Source: Straminergon stramineum (taxonomy: Eukaryota > Streptophyta > Bryopsida > Hypnales > Calliergonaceae). Taken from it: a DNA stretch of 64,000 nt. The DNA lies in the NCBI GenBank assembly GCA_963920665.1, contig OY987271.1:1986501-2050500 (forward strand). The letters are read 5' to 3'. Shown here piece after piece: positions 32,901 through 45,330 of the stretch. The number at the start of each line of letters is the position of its first letter. The first letter of the stretch is position 1. The notes beneath the pieces are model-generated. The model had not been told where the DNA came from, ran no database searches, and saw nothing but the letters and a program-made list of their open reading frames with translations. Both the position numbers and the translations under genes were made by a program.

Positions 32901-35620
32901 GACATCACAATTGATTACTTCCATGTCAAAGTCAATGTCCCATTACATTTTCTACGATGTCCAAAAAAACTCGAGTTTCTTATAGTAGGCGTCTCAAAAA
33001 GGAGAACCCACAGTATAATGGAGCGAGCTCAAAGTATCTCTCATGACTACCATCTTCCATTAGAGAAATTTTGGATTCTCTAAAGGGCTGCCAGGAAGTG
33101 CCAAGATGGACCTTCATTGCATTACATTTATTTTGCTTGAGGAACTTTTCCCCTATTTCTGCACTCTATCACTTCCAAATATCAGAGCATCTACTCTCAA
33201 GTACTATTAGTTAGGGTTGTGACAAGTGTTGTTTTGATATTTGAAAGCACCCCCAAGCACCTCCTTTTGACAATTGTGGAATAGAAAACTGAAATATACT
33301 TTTGGAACTCCCGATATTTACACAAGGTGAATCTTTGTTTTGTTAGAAAATTCCCTCTTCTGAGTAGCTTCAATAGGCTCCAAAAATAGACTAGCTTGTT
33401 AAACCCTATCAGCCCTCCAAAGAGTCCAAAATTTCTCTAATGCACTTTATCTCTAGACAAAAGTTATATCACATGCCAACTACTTATTCAATTGCAAGAC
33501 TACAAGAGCCAACTTAAAAAACAACTAGAAAACTAATATACAAGTACGAAACCAAATATCACAAAATTGAGAATCTTTGGTTGTATCGCTTATCTCTAGG
33601 TCCCCAAAGAGAATCGTAAGAAGCTCTATAGTAAAACACATAAATGTCTATTTTGGGCCTTTAACAATGAAACCAAAGCTTATAGGTTGTATGATCATAA
33701 AGAGAAAAAAGTCATTATTAGTAGAGATGTGATTTTTGACGAAAATACAATAGGATATCAATATTTTGATCTCTCCAAACCAATCAAAATAGTGTTTGAG
33801 TTTCCCCAAAACAAGATGCCAGCAGCTATATTCAACAAAGTCACCAAACTTCATGAATACCGGGAGCCTGAAATAGATGTTGAATGTGATGAACCTACAT
33901 TATTAGAAAATGACACATCCAACTCACGAAATTTAAAAAACAACAAGACTAGACTACCCTTACCTACCACCACTGATAGCCTGCATAAACCAACTCATGT
34001 AGATCCATAGGCAAGGCCAGCTGGACAAGATACCCAAGCCGCCACAAGAAGCCATCTATTAAACTACATGATTACTTGACCTGAATTTCGAAGCTATTGG
34101 AAGAACCTATAGATTTTCAAATAGCTATGAAACAGAAAGGATGGGAAGATGCTATTCAAAGGGAGATATACTCAATTCAAAAGAATCAAATGTGGGAAAT
34201 TGTAGATAGATCTAACAAAAAGACTTCCATTACAAGCAAATGGATCTTCAAGATTAAGAAAAATTCAAATGGGGGAATAAACAAACTCAAAGCTAGAATA
34301 GTAGCATGCAGGTTCCAGCAAAAAGGAGTTGATGATCACAATATTTTTGCACCTATATAGTAAGGTGGTCAACCATACGAATAATTTTGGCATTAGCTAC
34401 CAAATGTAATTGGCCATTGCTTCAAATGGATGTCATTATAGCATTCTTAAACGGAACAATCAATGAATAAATACTCATAGAGATTCCAGACAGCTTTCTA
34501 GGGGCAGGGGATGAAACTAAAGTATGAAAAATGAAAAGAGCCTTATATGGCTTAAAACAAGCCCCCAAAGCTTGGTATGATCGTATCAACAAATGATTGC
34601 TTGGACAAGGATTGACTCAGAACAAAAACAATCCAAATCTATACTTGTGGAAAAAGAACAAAAAACTAATCATTCTTCTTCTATATGTAGATGACCTTCT
34701 TATTACACGAAACGATCATCAAAAAATTACAAGACTCAAGCAAGAACTACAAAAATAATTCAATATGACAAATCTTGGAGAAGTGAGTAATTATCTAGGT
34801 GCACAAATCCATAGAGAGGCAAATGGAATATTTATCACTCGAAAGGGATATATATCCAAACTATTGAACAAATTTGGACTACAAAACTACAATTCCACTA
34901 AACTCCCAATGGATCCAACTTTGCAACTATAGAAAACTATAGGAACTAGTAAAACCAACCCTAAGATTTTTCAATCACTTGAAGTAGTTTGATATACTTA
35001 ACCAAAACAAGACTAGATATTTCCTACGCAATTAGTTGTGTTTCAAGATACATGTAAGATCTAAAAATCACCCATCACCAAGCAACCAAGAAAATTTTGT
35101 GATATCTAAGCGGCACTATTGATTATGGACTCTTTCTATCAAAAGACAATGACAACATGTATTATACATATGCAGATATTGATTGGGATAGGCCGGTAGG
35201 AATCTTGATTCACGACGTTCTATATCAGAGATCCTACACAAACTTGGAAATGTGCTTGGAAATTCTAGTATTTTTTGGACCAACAAAATGTAGCCAACAA
35301 TTTCTCTATCTAATACAGAAGCGGAATATCGAGTTCTTGTAGATGTGGCAAAAGATATAGTCTATTTCCAACGACTACTTCCAAAATTAGGACTAAATAC
35401 AAATAAGCCAACTTCTCTATTGAGTGATAACTAATCTTGCATTAAATTGGTAGATAACCCATCATACATGCAAGGACAATGCACATAGAACTACAACACC
35501 AATTTATTTGAGAAATAGCACAAGCCAGTGAATACAAGTAGAATATGTCCCAACTAGAACGTTGCTAGCTGACTTTCTTACTAAACCCCTACCTTACAAA
35601 AGCTTCATAGAAAACCGGAA
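29949..35620 (+). pseudogene. Degenerate copia gag-pol coding region
   Basis: Readable in pieces across frames. Gag includes ALTKAQLKKKK (about 30067) and a broken zinc knuckle near 30680 (SKIKHFA, stop, DC). Protease has LDSWASSH at about 30862, where DSGA is expected, so its active site is damaged. Integrase shows LWHHCFGHLSY, HSDI and FHSNQGGEY (catalytic Asp now Asn), ends at TPQQN (31737) and resumes after the insertion with SKRRTHSIMERAQS (32991). Reverse transcriptase has QREIYSIQKNQMWEIVD (34156) and LLYVDDLLIT (34678). RNase H ends with LADFLTKPLPY (about 35567). Many stops interrupt all domains; it cannot encode a working polyprotein. Confidence 0.9.
31740..32987. mobile_element. 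CACTA-type element nested in the copia integrase
   Basis: Left end CACTATAAGAAAATTGAG, right end the complement of TACTATAAGAAACTCGAG. Removing it rejoins the integrase frame exactly (QQNS then VSKRR). Flanking triplets are AGC and GGC, a 3-bp duplication with one change. Interior repeats include a ~20-base unit (ACATGCAAATGTTTGAAACA) about 3.5 times at 32229-32303 and TGTGATGTTAGAAAAAA near both ends, like CACTA subterminal repeats. A family-F end motif occurs at about 32158. No transposase is recognisable; the minus-strand ORFs here are not genes. Confidence 0.8.
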
Positions 35621-36224
35621 GAATACTAGAATACTTCTTCATACACTAATCTAGAACTTCTAATCCCAAAATTTAGCTCGTACCCACTTAGGAGTATACT
35701 CATTATCAGTCCACAAGGCTTTTTAGTAACTTTGTGCTTGAAATTAGGTGCTTTGGGATTCCTATGTGTTGACCTATTGTCCCACCAATCATCTAGACGA
35801 TCGAAAATTTGTCTTCGATAGATTTTGTTTGTCTTTTTAGGATTGCTATCATCGATATTGGGTTTTTTAGAAACCCTAACAATATTGTCATAGGGAAAAG
35901 AAGAAGAACCCTCACACATTTCAACCTATGAACTATCTTGTCTCCCTGGAATCAATAAGCAAACATAGAAACAATTCTCCGTGATCTTGTCTCATACATG
36001 TTGGGTCATCATGGTAAGGAGCCACGACCATTGCAAGAAAAGTTCGACCTACAACAAATATTTGTTGCATCAATTCATTCTTCAAGCTTAAAACTACCAA
36101 CAATTCGGCAATCTTAGGACAGATACTTTCCAAGGAAGAATTATGTATAGGCTCACAAAATATGCACACACGTGACATATCTGCAAACAATACTCCGATA
36201 AAAAGGCTTGTGAGTGAAGGGGGG

Positions 36225-36439
36225 TGTTGAGAATAACACTCACATCTTCATTCTTTTGACTTCCGTTGTATATACATTCATCCATAATAGTAGCAGGAAG
36301 TAACTAAAAATGTTGGTCATTGTAGTAACCAACCTTTGTACTTGTATATATTGGCAATTTAGTGCCTTATTCTTTAATTGAAGCAAAGCAGACATTAGTT
36401 GTACAAGTTATCAATTGTGTTGTATCATTTATTTTAATA
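36225..36439 (+). repeat. Right LTR of the copia element
   Basis: Begins TGTTGAGAATAACACTC and ends TTATTTTAATA, so the terminal CA has mutated to TA. Preceded by the purine tract and followed directly by the GGATT duplication. Confidence 0.95.
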
Positions 36440-36444
36440 GGATT

Positions 36445-38072
36445 CAAGCACTTCATTTTTCCTTCTAGAAAAATTGGGTCCATGATCATCCAGGATTATA
36501 ACCAAAGAAGAATTGTAGATATGAAAGGAAGATAATACCTTTCTCCAAGTTAGAATCTAGTACATGTGGAAAGACAAGTAGTAACTTATACAATGTTATG
36601 ATCTCATCATAAGTCCCAATTTCGATCCAAATGCATTGTTTAATCCCTTAAAGACTAGAGAATAGTTCAGATTTCCAAAATTGTGAAGATGTAATATGAA
36701 ATGCAATTGGGCAATGGTTAGCTTGGGGTACCCTAAAATGTTGTCTAAACTACAATGTCACTTCATTCCACTATGTTAAAGGACTTCATTTTTGAAATAT
36801 AGTAATGAATAATTTCCCAAAATTCAGTTTTAACTGCCTAATTTGATAATGTATCAAGAAAAAAAATTCATCACAATCAAAGAATTTTTAGAATTTTTAA
36901 TGAATTATTTAATTGAAAAAGTAAGTTTCATCCTATGTACCTAGAATTTTCAATAATAAGCATTTGGAATATCAAATAATTTTATTTTAATATCATTTTT
37001 TGGATATGACTTATATTAGTGGTCCACTACGTTAAAAAATTAATTTTATCCATAAAAAATTAAGAAATTGTGCACATGATGCCTGCAAATCCCCAAATTT
37101 AGCAATTTTTTTCACCTCTATCAATAGATCCAAAATGGAAAAAAGAAACACATAAAGAATGCACATTTTGATCATGTTGAAGTGTAAGAATGTTTTTTCA
37201 TTTTAGGATTTTCTTAATTGATCAAAATGAACAAATTAGACAAACTTTGGGGGTTTTAAACAAAAATCACCCAATTAGTGTGTCCAAAAAGTGATACCCC
37301 TAGCTTACCATTACCCAACTTAGAATAATAATTTAATGATGACTTTCAAGCAATAGTTGTAAAATATGATCCATAGATAATTCCATATAGTTATGTCAAC
37401 TAGCACAAAAACCAATATTTTCCAATAAAATTTGAAGCCACAAATTGAAAATTTCTTCTGTGATTGATTGTGGATTGAAGATTTTTAAAAGAATGTTTTT
37501 CCTTTAAGTTGAAAATGTTAACTTCTGATCATAATGGTTTTTGAAGTTTTTTTATTTTTTATTTTTTTCAATTCATTTTTGAAGTGTCAACTTTTGAACT
37601 AAAAAAACACTTTTTGAAGTCAAACCTACCAATACCCTTTGAATTATAGAATATTTGCAACCAAAGTCTCCAAAATCTACATTGTACAAATGTTGAAGAA
37701 CTAACACAAGAATCTTCAAAAATATCGATGGATGAAAAAATGGATGAAAAAAAAAACATTATTATCAGTGTGCTTGAGATGTATTTGCATTCATTCATTG
37801 TACAATATTTGGATGTCCAATCTGTAAGGGGCTCAAACTTTTTGAAAAATCCAAATTGGCTTCAAAACTATGCTTAACGATGGATGATTATCATAAGTGA
37901 AGTAGTTGAAATGTTGCCAAATGATGGATAACATCACTAAAAGCAGATGAAACCATTGAAATTGAAAAAATAAAATACAAAAATGTAGATGAAAATTGCA
38001 TTCTATCCCAAAATGACTCCATGATTATGGATTTTGTTGTCGCCTCTCAAGTTAAGAAAATTTTTTTATTAC
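36445..38072. other. Intergenic AT-rich sequence
   Basis: Nothing recognisable. ORF 37568-37798 on the minus strand lies in AT-rich, low-complexity sequence. Confidence 0.4.
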
Positions 38073-38305
38073 CTACACTAAATAGTGAAATTAGGTTGCC
38101 TTAACAATTAGATTGACTTACCTCCCAAAAGGTACTTTACAAGCCATCAAAGTCAACAAAAATTTCACATATATTTCCATTTGTACAAATGAAGGTTCAT
38201 GAGTTCCAATTACAACAACACCTAATTCAAAAGTAATGCATTCTTGTAATATAATACTAAATATTTATATAGTGTGGGGCAACCTAATTTCACTATTTAG
38301 TGTAG
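38073..38305 (+). mobile_element. MITE family M, copy 1
   Basis: Starts CTACACTAAATAGTGAAATT and ends with its reverse complement. The interior carries CAAAGTCAACAAA, AGTTCCAATTACAACAA and TAATGCATTCTTGTA, shared by four further copies in this window. 233 bases, non-coding. The CACTA letters in the end hint at that superfamily, but the inverted repeat extends outside them and no 3-bp duplication is evident. Confidence 0.8.
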
Positions 38306-38742
38306 AGAAAACACACATACATCTGCATGCACAGATGCATGAACCTTTCAATTGATTCAGACTTGAAACTATGAAACACATATATCATGCACAGCCAATC
38401 CCCAACAAGCAGCTTTAAAAATTGGAGTAAAAATGAATATGTTTGAGCTCATTTCGAGGCACAAGTGTTTTCAAACTCAAATGAAAAACATGTTTGAAAT
38501 GCATTTCACACATTTAGTGAACTCTGTGGCCATGGTGATTTTGGTTGCTTTCTATGGTACAGAAATCATGGGCATATAGATTCCAAATGCATGCACTTTT
38601 GGAGAGAAGCACTACTGCATACAAAAAAATGTTGAAAACTTGCGCAGTAATGTATTAAGCTTACTTGTGAACCCACCATAGACTGTTGCAAAACACTTCA
38701 AAATTCAGTAGAAAATGTAAACTTTTTTCAACTGTACTAATT

Positions 38743-38824
38743 TTATAACTTAGGGTTTAGGGCACTCTCAAATGTTTTTTGTGCGCTTCAGCATTTCAGA
38801 GTGCCCTAAATTTTCAAGTTATAA
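38743..38824. repeat. Short fold-back
   Basis: TTATAACTTAGGGTTTAGGG and CACTCT pair with AGAGTGCCCTAAATTTTCAA and GTTATAA around a ~30-base loop. No further structure. Confidence 0.55.
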
Positions 38825-39654
38825 AGTTACAAAGTTACACAGAAGTTGTAAAATATCTTACTTTGCTTGTTCAAATAGTCAGTTGAAACTTTCTGCAGCA
38901 GCATCTTCAATTTTTGGTGGTGGACCATCTTCAAATTAATTGCTTTCTTTTTTTCCAACTAGGTACTGTACAAGAGAAACTCCTAAGTACTCTGGCTACC
39001 ATCCACCTTGAAGTTGTACTGTAAGTGCACATGTGAAATTTTGAACTTTGTTTTTTGCTTTGGGTTTGTGAAGTCCATGGTTGTCTAGTATCCACTTTTT
39101 TGCCTTCAGGTGAATTGAATCTGTTCATACATGCCCTAAGTTAGCGGTGTGACCATTTGTTTGGCAACAATTAATTATAGAATAGAAAATTTGAAAATAT
39201 GCTTAATCTTGTAGTAAGCCTTTAGGATGAACGTCTACAAGCTCTGAAGAATCAAAACTCTGAACTCTCAAGAAAACAAATTAAGTAAGGTGACAGGTCT
39301 AAGAAGCAAGCATTTACCAGGTGAATCAAAATTGGGGTTGGTTGGTGCAATGGATGAATTTGGAGTGAATTTGGAGTAAGCTTTTGGTGAAAGGAAAATG
39401 AAATTCACAGTGAATGCAAGGGGTTGCAGAATTTTTGGAATGTTGGACATTCAGTTATAATTTTCAGCAACTGTGACCCAATTTTGCCATAAGATTTTAT
39501 AATTTATAAATGGAATGTTTAGATACAAATTTTCAATATCAATTTTCTTCAAATTTAATCACTAAAATTTCCATTTAATAAAATTTTGGGAGAAAATATG
39601 ACTGAGGTTTATTAGTTTGTTAAAGTTTTATTGCATGCTAATAGACCCAAGTAT
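38825..39654. other. Intergenic sequence
   Basis: Two minus-strand ORFs (38931-39128 and 39268-39450) lie here in slightly less AT-rich DNA. Neither shows a domain or splice context I can defend. Confidence 0.35.
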
Positions 39655-40242
39655 TTAACCCTTTACCCGTGAAGGACCAAGGTACATTTGGGGCAAAAAT
39701 TGTCAAAAATTGCCACTTTTTAGAGTAGCAAGAAAAAATTATAATTTTTTTTCTTCAAAATTCAACTATACAAATTTGTACTATACTTCTTTGGGAATAT
39801 GTGGAAATTTTTTGAGAAACTTTGCCTACACGGATTGAAAGATTCATAACGTTTAAAGTTAGGTGAAAAAGTTTTTTTTCCAACCTTACCTGACAAGGCC
39901 TGTAAACTTTAATTCCTTCAAGATTGAGATTCTTACACTAAACATGGTTATCTTTTTGGACATTTTCATCTTGTATCATATAAGCTACACACCCACCAAA
40001 TTTCAAAATCATAGAAAGAATTTTGCACATGCCGCCCAAGCTACCTACAAAGTTCAAGGCAATATATAATCTTTGAACCAAACACCTGATAAAAAAAAAA
40101 ATTAGATTTTCAGGAAGGAGGAATATACTTACTTACACATTATGTTCAAATTTCATGAACATCCAACCAAAATGACATTGTAGGAACCTACTTGAGATTT
40201 CTTGCGTATGTTGAATAGACACTTGGTCCTTTAGGGGGTTAA
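39655..40242 (+). mobile_element. TTAA-flanked element family B, copy 1
   Basis: 588 bases between TTAA tetranucleotides. The complement of the right end reads TTAACCCCCTAAAGGACCAA; the left end is TTAACCCTTTACCCGTGAAGG. The interior matches copy 2 at 61.5 kb along its whole length (AAATTGTCAAAAA.TGCC, AAGCTACACACC, GATTTTCAGGAAGG, TTTCTTGCGTATG). No coding capacity. The right TTAA is also the left TTAA of the family-A copy that follows. Confidence 0.8.
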
Positions 40243-40460
40243 ACGACACCAATGACATTTTTTGGCCAATGGATGACAAAGAATCTTTCTATGTAGGACA
40301 AAAGTCAAATTTTTCATCCTTGAAATTTTGTGCAAAAAGGAGAGATCTTACACAATAGTTTGACCTCCAATGAATATTTTTGTTTTTTTAAAGTAGATGA
40401 TGTCACATGGTCCCCAAAGGGATGATTTCCATGGTCACTAGTCCATCCTTTAAGGGTTAA
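40239..40460 (+). mobile_element. TTAA-flanked MITE, family A copy 3
   Basis: Starts at the TTAA shared with the preceding element and ends TCCATCCTTTAAGGGTTAA. Contains CCAATGGATGACAAAGAATC, GAAATTTTGTGCAAAAAGG, GACCTCCAATGAATATTTTT and AGTAGATGATGTCACATGG. About 222 bases. Confidence 0.75.
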
Positions 40461-42467
40461 AGTTAAACCCCTAAAGATTAGACTTATATCCATGGGGGCA
40501 AATTTCCAATTCTTTTTAATATTTTGAATCATCATGTAGCCATCATAATCTTTAAAAAATAATCTATTGCTTTATAAATTGTAAGTTTTTCAAAAACTTT
40601 GAAAGAAAATCAAACTTTTTTTAGATTTCTTAAGCTATCAGGACAAATTAAATTAATTGCATAAATAAAAAATTGTGCTAAAGAAAAGTGTAGATTTCTA
40701 TCACAAATATCTTTCGAAGAATTTAGATTCGGAAAGTTGATAGGATAATAGAGTTATTTATAAAGTACTTGAAGTGAGGGACTAATTAGGAGCTCGAGTT
40801 TGAAAAAAACAAAGGATGAAAATCCTTGAAGAACCAAATTGAAGTTTGATGGAGTTTGGTGTTGAGTTAAGCCTTGCTTTGACCCTCTTTTGATAGAAAT
40901 TGGGAAGAATTTTATGATTTGTTCTAATATTTAATGGTTTTAATCCCTAAATGAGCGTGTCATTTTTGTTTTCCAAAGAGCATTCAAAATTGTCATATCT
41001 ATTGCAAAGAGTAAAAAACTTTGAAAATTGATTTTTTATATATTTAATTGTAGGATGCTGCACTAGACTATTGTAAAATATATGGAAGAAATGTTAGAAA
41101 CTTTGAATGCATAAATTCCAAGATATTCATGTTTAAAGTGAAGAAAACAAGCTTTTTTGCTCCTTGCCTAATTAGATTAGAAGACCTTGAATTTTCTTAA
41201 CTTTAACTTTTTCCACTATGGAATTAAAATTTTCTTTAAAATATCATGAAGAATTGAGTTGTGATTCTAGGAAAAAAAATAAGGTGCAATTTTTATCCTT
41301 TAAAAAATGGATAAGTAGAAGTAGGTACAAGATAGAGAGAAAAGCCAAATTGATATTGATTCTAAGATGGATGAAAATGTGACCATGCACATGATGGATG
41401 AGTAGTGACTTCGTAACATTGTGCATATATTGTAGTAGATATACCTCTATACTTTACAAGGTATATGGCATTCTAAAAGCATTGCCAACAATATGCCGAA
41501 CAAGCCCAACCCAATGTTTATTGAATGAAAAGTGAGCAATAAATGCTTGACCTTGCCAAAATATTTTCTTCATCTCGCTGAAAATTGCAATTTTGGGGGG
41601 GACAACAACTCAACTGCAAAACTACTTTTTCTACCACAAATAGTTTATGAAGATTCTTTTTTTGCTTTGGGCCACTAGGAGCCTTGTAATTGATTGAAGG
41701 ACAAAATAATGAGTTGCACCATTTGGACAAATAGGAAATCAATTTGTTGTAGCGAAATAAAGTCCCTAAATCTCTCCGGAGAGGATGTTTCCCTATAGAC
41801 TTACTAGAGTTGCTCTAAGTTACAATCTTCACTTCACCAAAAGATTCTCATACTCCCCTAAGAGCATCATCAATGGCAAGCATGTAATGAGGCAACATCA
41901 TCAAATACGGAAGTAGGAGCTAAAGCCAATGACGAATGTTTGGTCCAATGGTAGCCAACTATGAAGATTCAAGTAATTGCACACAATATATCACCTCCTC
42001 CACACTACATTTAGAGCAAATATGTTGTGCTCTCTACCTTGTGCAATATATTTAAGGTTTTAAGGTAGAACAACCTATGATCATTGAGATTTGCACTCTG
42101 GGGATTTTATACATTGTCCTTAATATTGCATGTATTTTCAGAGAAAGAATTAGTTGAATTGACTAAAATACAAGTAGGATCATAAGAATCTGATAAGAAC
42201 TAAAATTGATATGAATTTTCAAACAAGTTTGGTACAAAAATATGAAATGGTTAGTAGGTGGGGGTCATGATTGTCTTAAAAGGGTTCAAAATGAATGACC
42301 TATATTACCACCCTAATCATGTTTGATGAGTGTTTTAACAGTATTTACAAGTTCAACACTCTAAAAGCACATCTTTTATTGGCTAAAGTTACAACATATT
42401 TTATCAAGCAATTATTTATAATTAAGCCCACCAAACCAACAATAATTGAACAACATCTTTATCAACC
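40461..42467. other. Intergenic sequence
   Basis: No recognised gene. 41518-42060 is slightly less AT-rich and has a 74-codon minus-strand ORF (41518-41742); it may be an old element, but no domain is visible. Confidence 0.35.
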
Positions 42468-43388
42468 TTAACCCCTAAAAGGATCAAACTGTATTTGGGG
42501 GGCAACATAGTAATTTTGGGCAGCTCACTACGAATGGAGTTTTTCTTTTCTTTTTCTTTGAAATTTTTACACAGCACAAGCCCAAGGACTAGCTATAAGG
42601 CCCAAAAATATTCATAACTTATAACTACATGGTTAGAATGTTATGGCATAATATGTAATTTTCATTGATCTTCAACCAACCCAAGAATTTCTTAAAAAAA
42701 CACGTTTCTAAGAAATAAAAATCTGAAATTGGTTTTTTAGATTTATATATACATAGAAAGCTTTGAATCATTCCATTTTGATCAATGAGATGAAAGTTAT
42801 GAGGAGTTTTGGATTCTCTACTCTAAAATAATCTTTGAAGTCCTATATTTAACTCAATTTTCAATATTTTTGGAAATAAAACAAAATCATAGGATGTAGA
42901 TTTTTTATTACAACATTACAACCATTGGGATTGGCATTTTTCAATTCCATAACTAAATTCTTCACTATTCAGTATTTTGAATCATTCTCTACTTCTATGT
43001 ATTTACTATATTTTTCCTATATGTTGTACAATTCCAAATGATTTGAATTTTTTCAAGCATGTAGCCAACTTGCCTTGAAGAATGAATCCAAAGAGTAACC
43101 ACCATTTTGGAGTTTTTTTCATACAAATGTGGCCTTGTGAGGTGCAGCTTCCCGTTTTTTCACAAGGCCAAAAAAAGGATTTTTGTCCATTCAAATATTA
43201 ATATCTTACAATCTACAAGGTTGAAATTTTTGAAATTTTTTCTACATCTTCACAAATCAGTGTACTACAAGATCTTACAGTTATATGTGTCTAGAAATGT
43301 TTTTTTCCTAAAATTTGGTATTTGTAACAGAAATGACACTTTTGGAGCATTTTTGGAGAAAACATAGTCTAAAACATTTAGGGGTTAA
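42468..43388. mobile_element. TTAA-flanked 0.92-kb element (family C)
   Basis: Left end TTAACCCCTAAAAGGATC; complement of the right end TTAACCCCTAAATGTTTTAG. The left subterminal region (GGGGGGCAACATAG, TTTTGGGCAG) resembles family B. ORFs 43006-43194 and 43107-43367 overlap on opposite strands and carry no recognised domain, so this looks non-autonomous. Confidence 0.6.
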
Positions 43389-44256
43389 AACCGTCCATAA
43401 ATAGATGTGAACTTGATGTCATTCTCTCACAATAGCACCCAATTGCTTGCCCAAAGAATATGACTTACAGACTCTGTGGAAATGGGTGGGAGATTGGCAC
43501 AAATGGAATGGTCTTGTTGATGTTGGAATTGGGTGATTGACAACATAGAATTCTTCTACCATACTTCTAAGCCATACATAGCAAGACTTCAACAATGATT
43601 TTCATAGATAGATTAGAGAAGTCGACATAAAACATGAGAGCAACAACACTGTGGAGCAAAGACACCCAATAGGGTTGCAAAGGGCCTATCAGGGGTCCCA
43701 ATCAACAAGTGACGAAAACCACCATTCTAAGTTGTGGAGGCCCACTACAATACATTTTCTAGGTTGGAGCTCCCCTTGATCGGACCTTTTGGCATTGTTT
43801 CACACTTCATAAGCCACATGGTTGTTGTTGCTCTACTTCATAGGCTATTTGGCTACATATTTTTTCGGTTTTACATACAAACAATTGGATCAAGTTCATC
43901 TAACAACTAGATCCTCTAAAATCTACACTTGTGCATCAATTGAGAGGATCCTCAACTTATTGAGTGGTCCGGCTTCATTTTGAAGAGACCGCGGCACTTG
44001 TTTCCATTGCTTGAGTAATTGTGGGACATAGATTTTGTTGAGGGCTTGCCATCAGTCAATGAGGCCACATTAGGTGCGCCAAGGTGTGGGTGCTCTACTA
44101 TTGTTGGAAAAGTGGCTAGAAATGTCATTGGATTAGAGGTTTAGCATTTTGAGCACAAACTTGCACACCTAACAAGTTTGAGAGTGTAAAACTCTATCCT
44201 CCCATATTTGTGCCACTTTGGTGAAGGCTTGTGGCAAAGACTAAAAAAAAACCCAT
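43389..44256. other. Intergenic sequence of intermediate composition
   Basis: Less AT-rich than its surroundings but with no ORF above 60 codons and no recognised domain. Possibly an old transposon or gene remnant. Confidence 0.3.
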
Positions 44257-44512
44257 TACACTAACTAAATAGTGAAATTAGGTTGCCTTAACAATTAGGT
44301 TGCCTTGCTCCAATAAATTTTCTATACAAGTCATCAAAGTCAACAAATTCTTCTACAAATATTTTCATTTGTATACATAGTGGTTTAGAAGTCCCAATTA
44401 CAACAATACCTGATTCAAAGTAGTGCATTCTTGTACAAAACAAGAAATATTTATATAGTATCAAATGTCATGAAATTAGTATGAGACAACCTAATTTCAC
44501 TACTTAGAGTAG
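44257..44512 (+). mobile_element. MITE family M, copy 2
   Basis: Starts TACACTAACTAAATAGTG (with a small internal duplication of ACTA) and ends CTACTTAGAGTAG. The interior matches copy 1. Confidence 0.75.
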
Positions 44513-44918
44513 ATCTATTGACTCAACACTTTGCATGGCATATCAAGAGGGGTAGAATAGGGGGTGGTACAAGAACTACACCTAAAATCACACAAGTAAG
44601 CAATTCAACATGGTTCCCATTCCTATATTGGAAAAAAATTCCAGCCTCTTGTTGGTAGTGGAAAAGGATATTCTATATTCTCTTCAAATGCATTTTTTGG
44701 ATACCATATAAATAAACTACGAATTTTCAAAATGCTGAAAGTAAGTGTTTCTAAAACTAGCTTTTGAATCTCATAAATAGTGGAAGTACATTTTAGGCAA
44801 GAATTAGTAGTGGTCAGTTTTAGAAAACGGTCAAAATTAGGTGTAGTTACCTTATTATTACTGCCCCACATACTGATCTACCATTGATGATGCTCTACCA
44901 ATATATTTTAATAAGCAC

Positions 44919-45330
44919 ATGACACTGGTTATTGTGAAATATCTCAATAGAAGTCAAATAGGATGCATTGGGTCCACGTCAGATGGGGTCAAATCCACAT
45001 CAGCTATTTTAAAGCAATTCTGTCTCCGCTTGCTCAATGTTCTCCAACTTGTTAGGAATGCCACGTCAGCAGCTGCATCCAAAACACGTGAAATAATGAC
45101 ATCAAATAGTTGTTCAGCCCCGGGAATTCCAGTTTTTTTGAGGAAGCCCGGAAGACGAAGAAGACTTGGCTCGTGGAAGACCAGTGTGAATGAAGCGTCT
45201 GTTGAAAATGGTTTCAACTAAGGTAGAAGTATCGTAAACGGTGAATTTAAGCATTTCAGCCCTATAGTATAGGGTATGGGGAATTTGTTGAGAAATTGAG
45301 CTCAATGTGTGCGAAAATCAGGAGGAGGAG
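44919..45330. other. GC-rich island without a recognised gene
   Basis: Base composition resembles the genic islands. Overlapping ORFs exist on both strands (44919-45221 plus, 44954-45217 and 45114-45305 minus), none with a recognisable domain. CACGTCA motifs occur at about 44975 and 45061 (CCACGTCAGC), like bZIP-type elements, so this may be a promoter or short untranslated exon rather than coding sequence. Confidence 0.35.

Larger units (their letters stand above)
29565..36439 (+). mobile_element. Complete but degenerate Ty1/copia LTR retrotransposon
   Basis: A 6.9-kb element flanked by the 5-bp duplication GGATT (29560-29564 and 36440-36444). LTRs are 29565-29782 and 36225-36439. The primer-binding site TGGTATCAAAGC begins at 29783 (initiator Met-tRNA type) and a purine tract GTGAAGGGGGG precedes the right LTR. 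Internal order is gag, protease, integrase, reverse transcriptase, RNase H, i.e. copia. By eye the LTRs differ at about 22 sites plus one 3-base gap, so the insertion is old. A CACTA-type element (31740-32987) splits the integrase. About 600 bases between RNase H and the right LTR have no known copia function. Confidence 0.95.
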
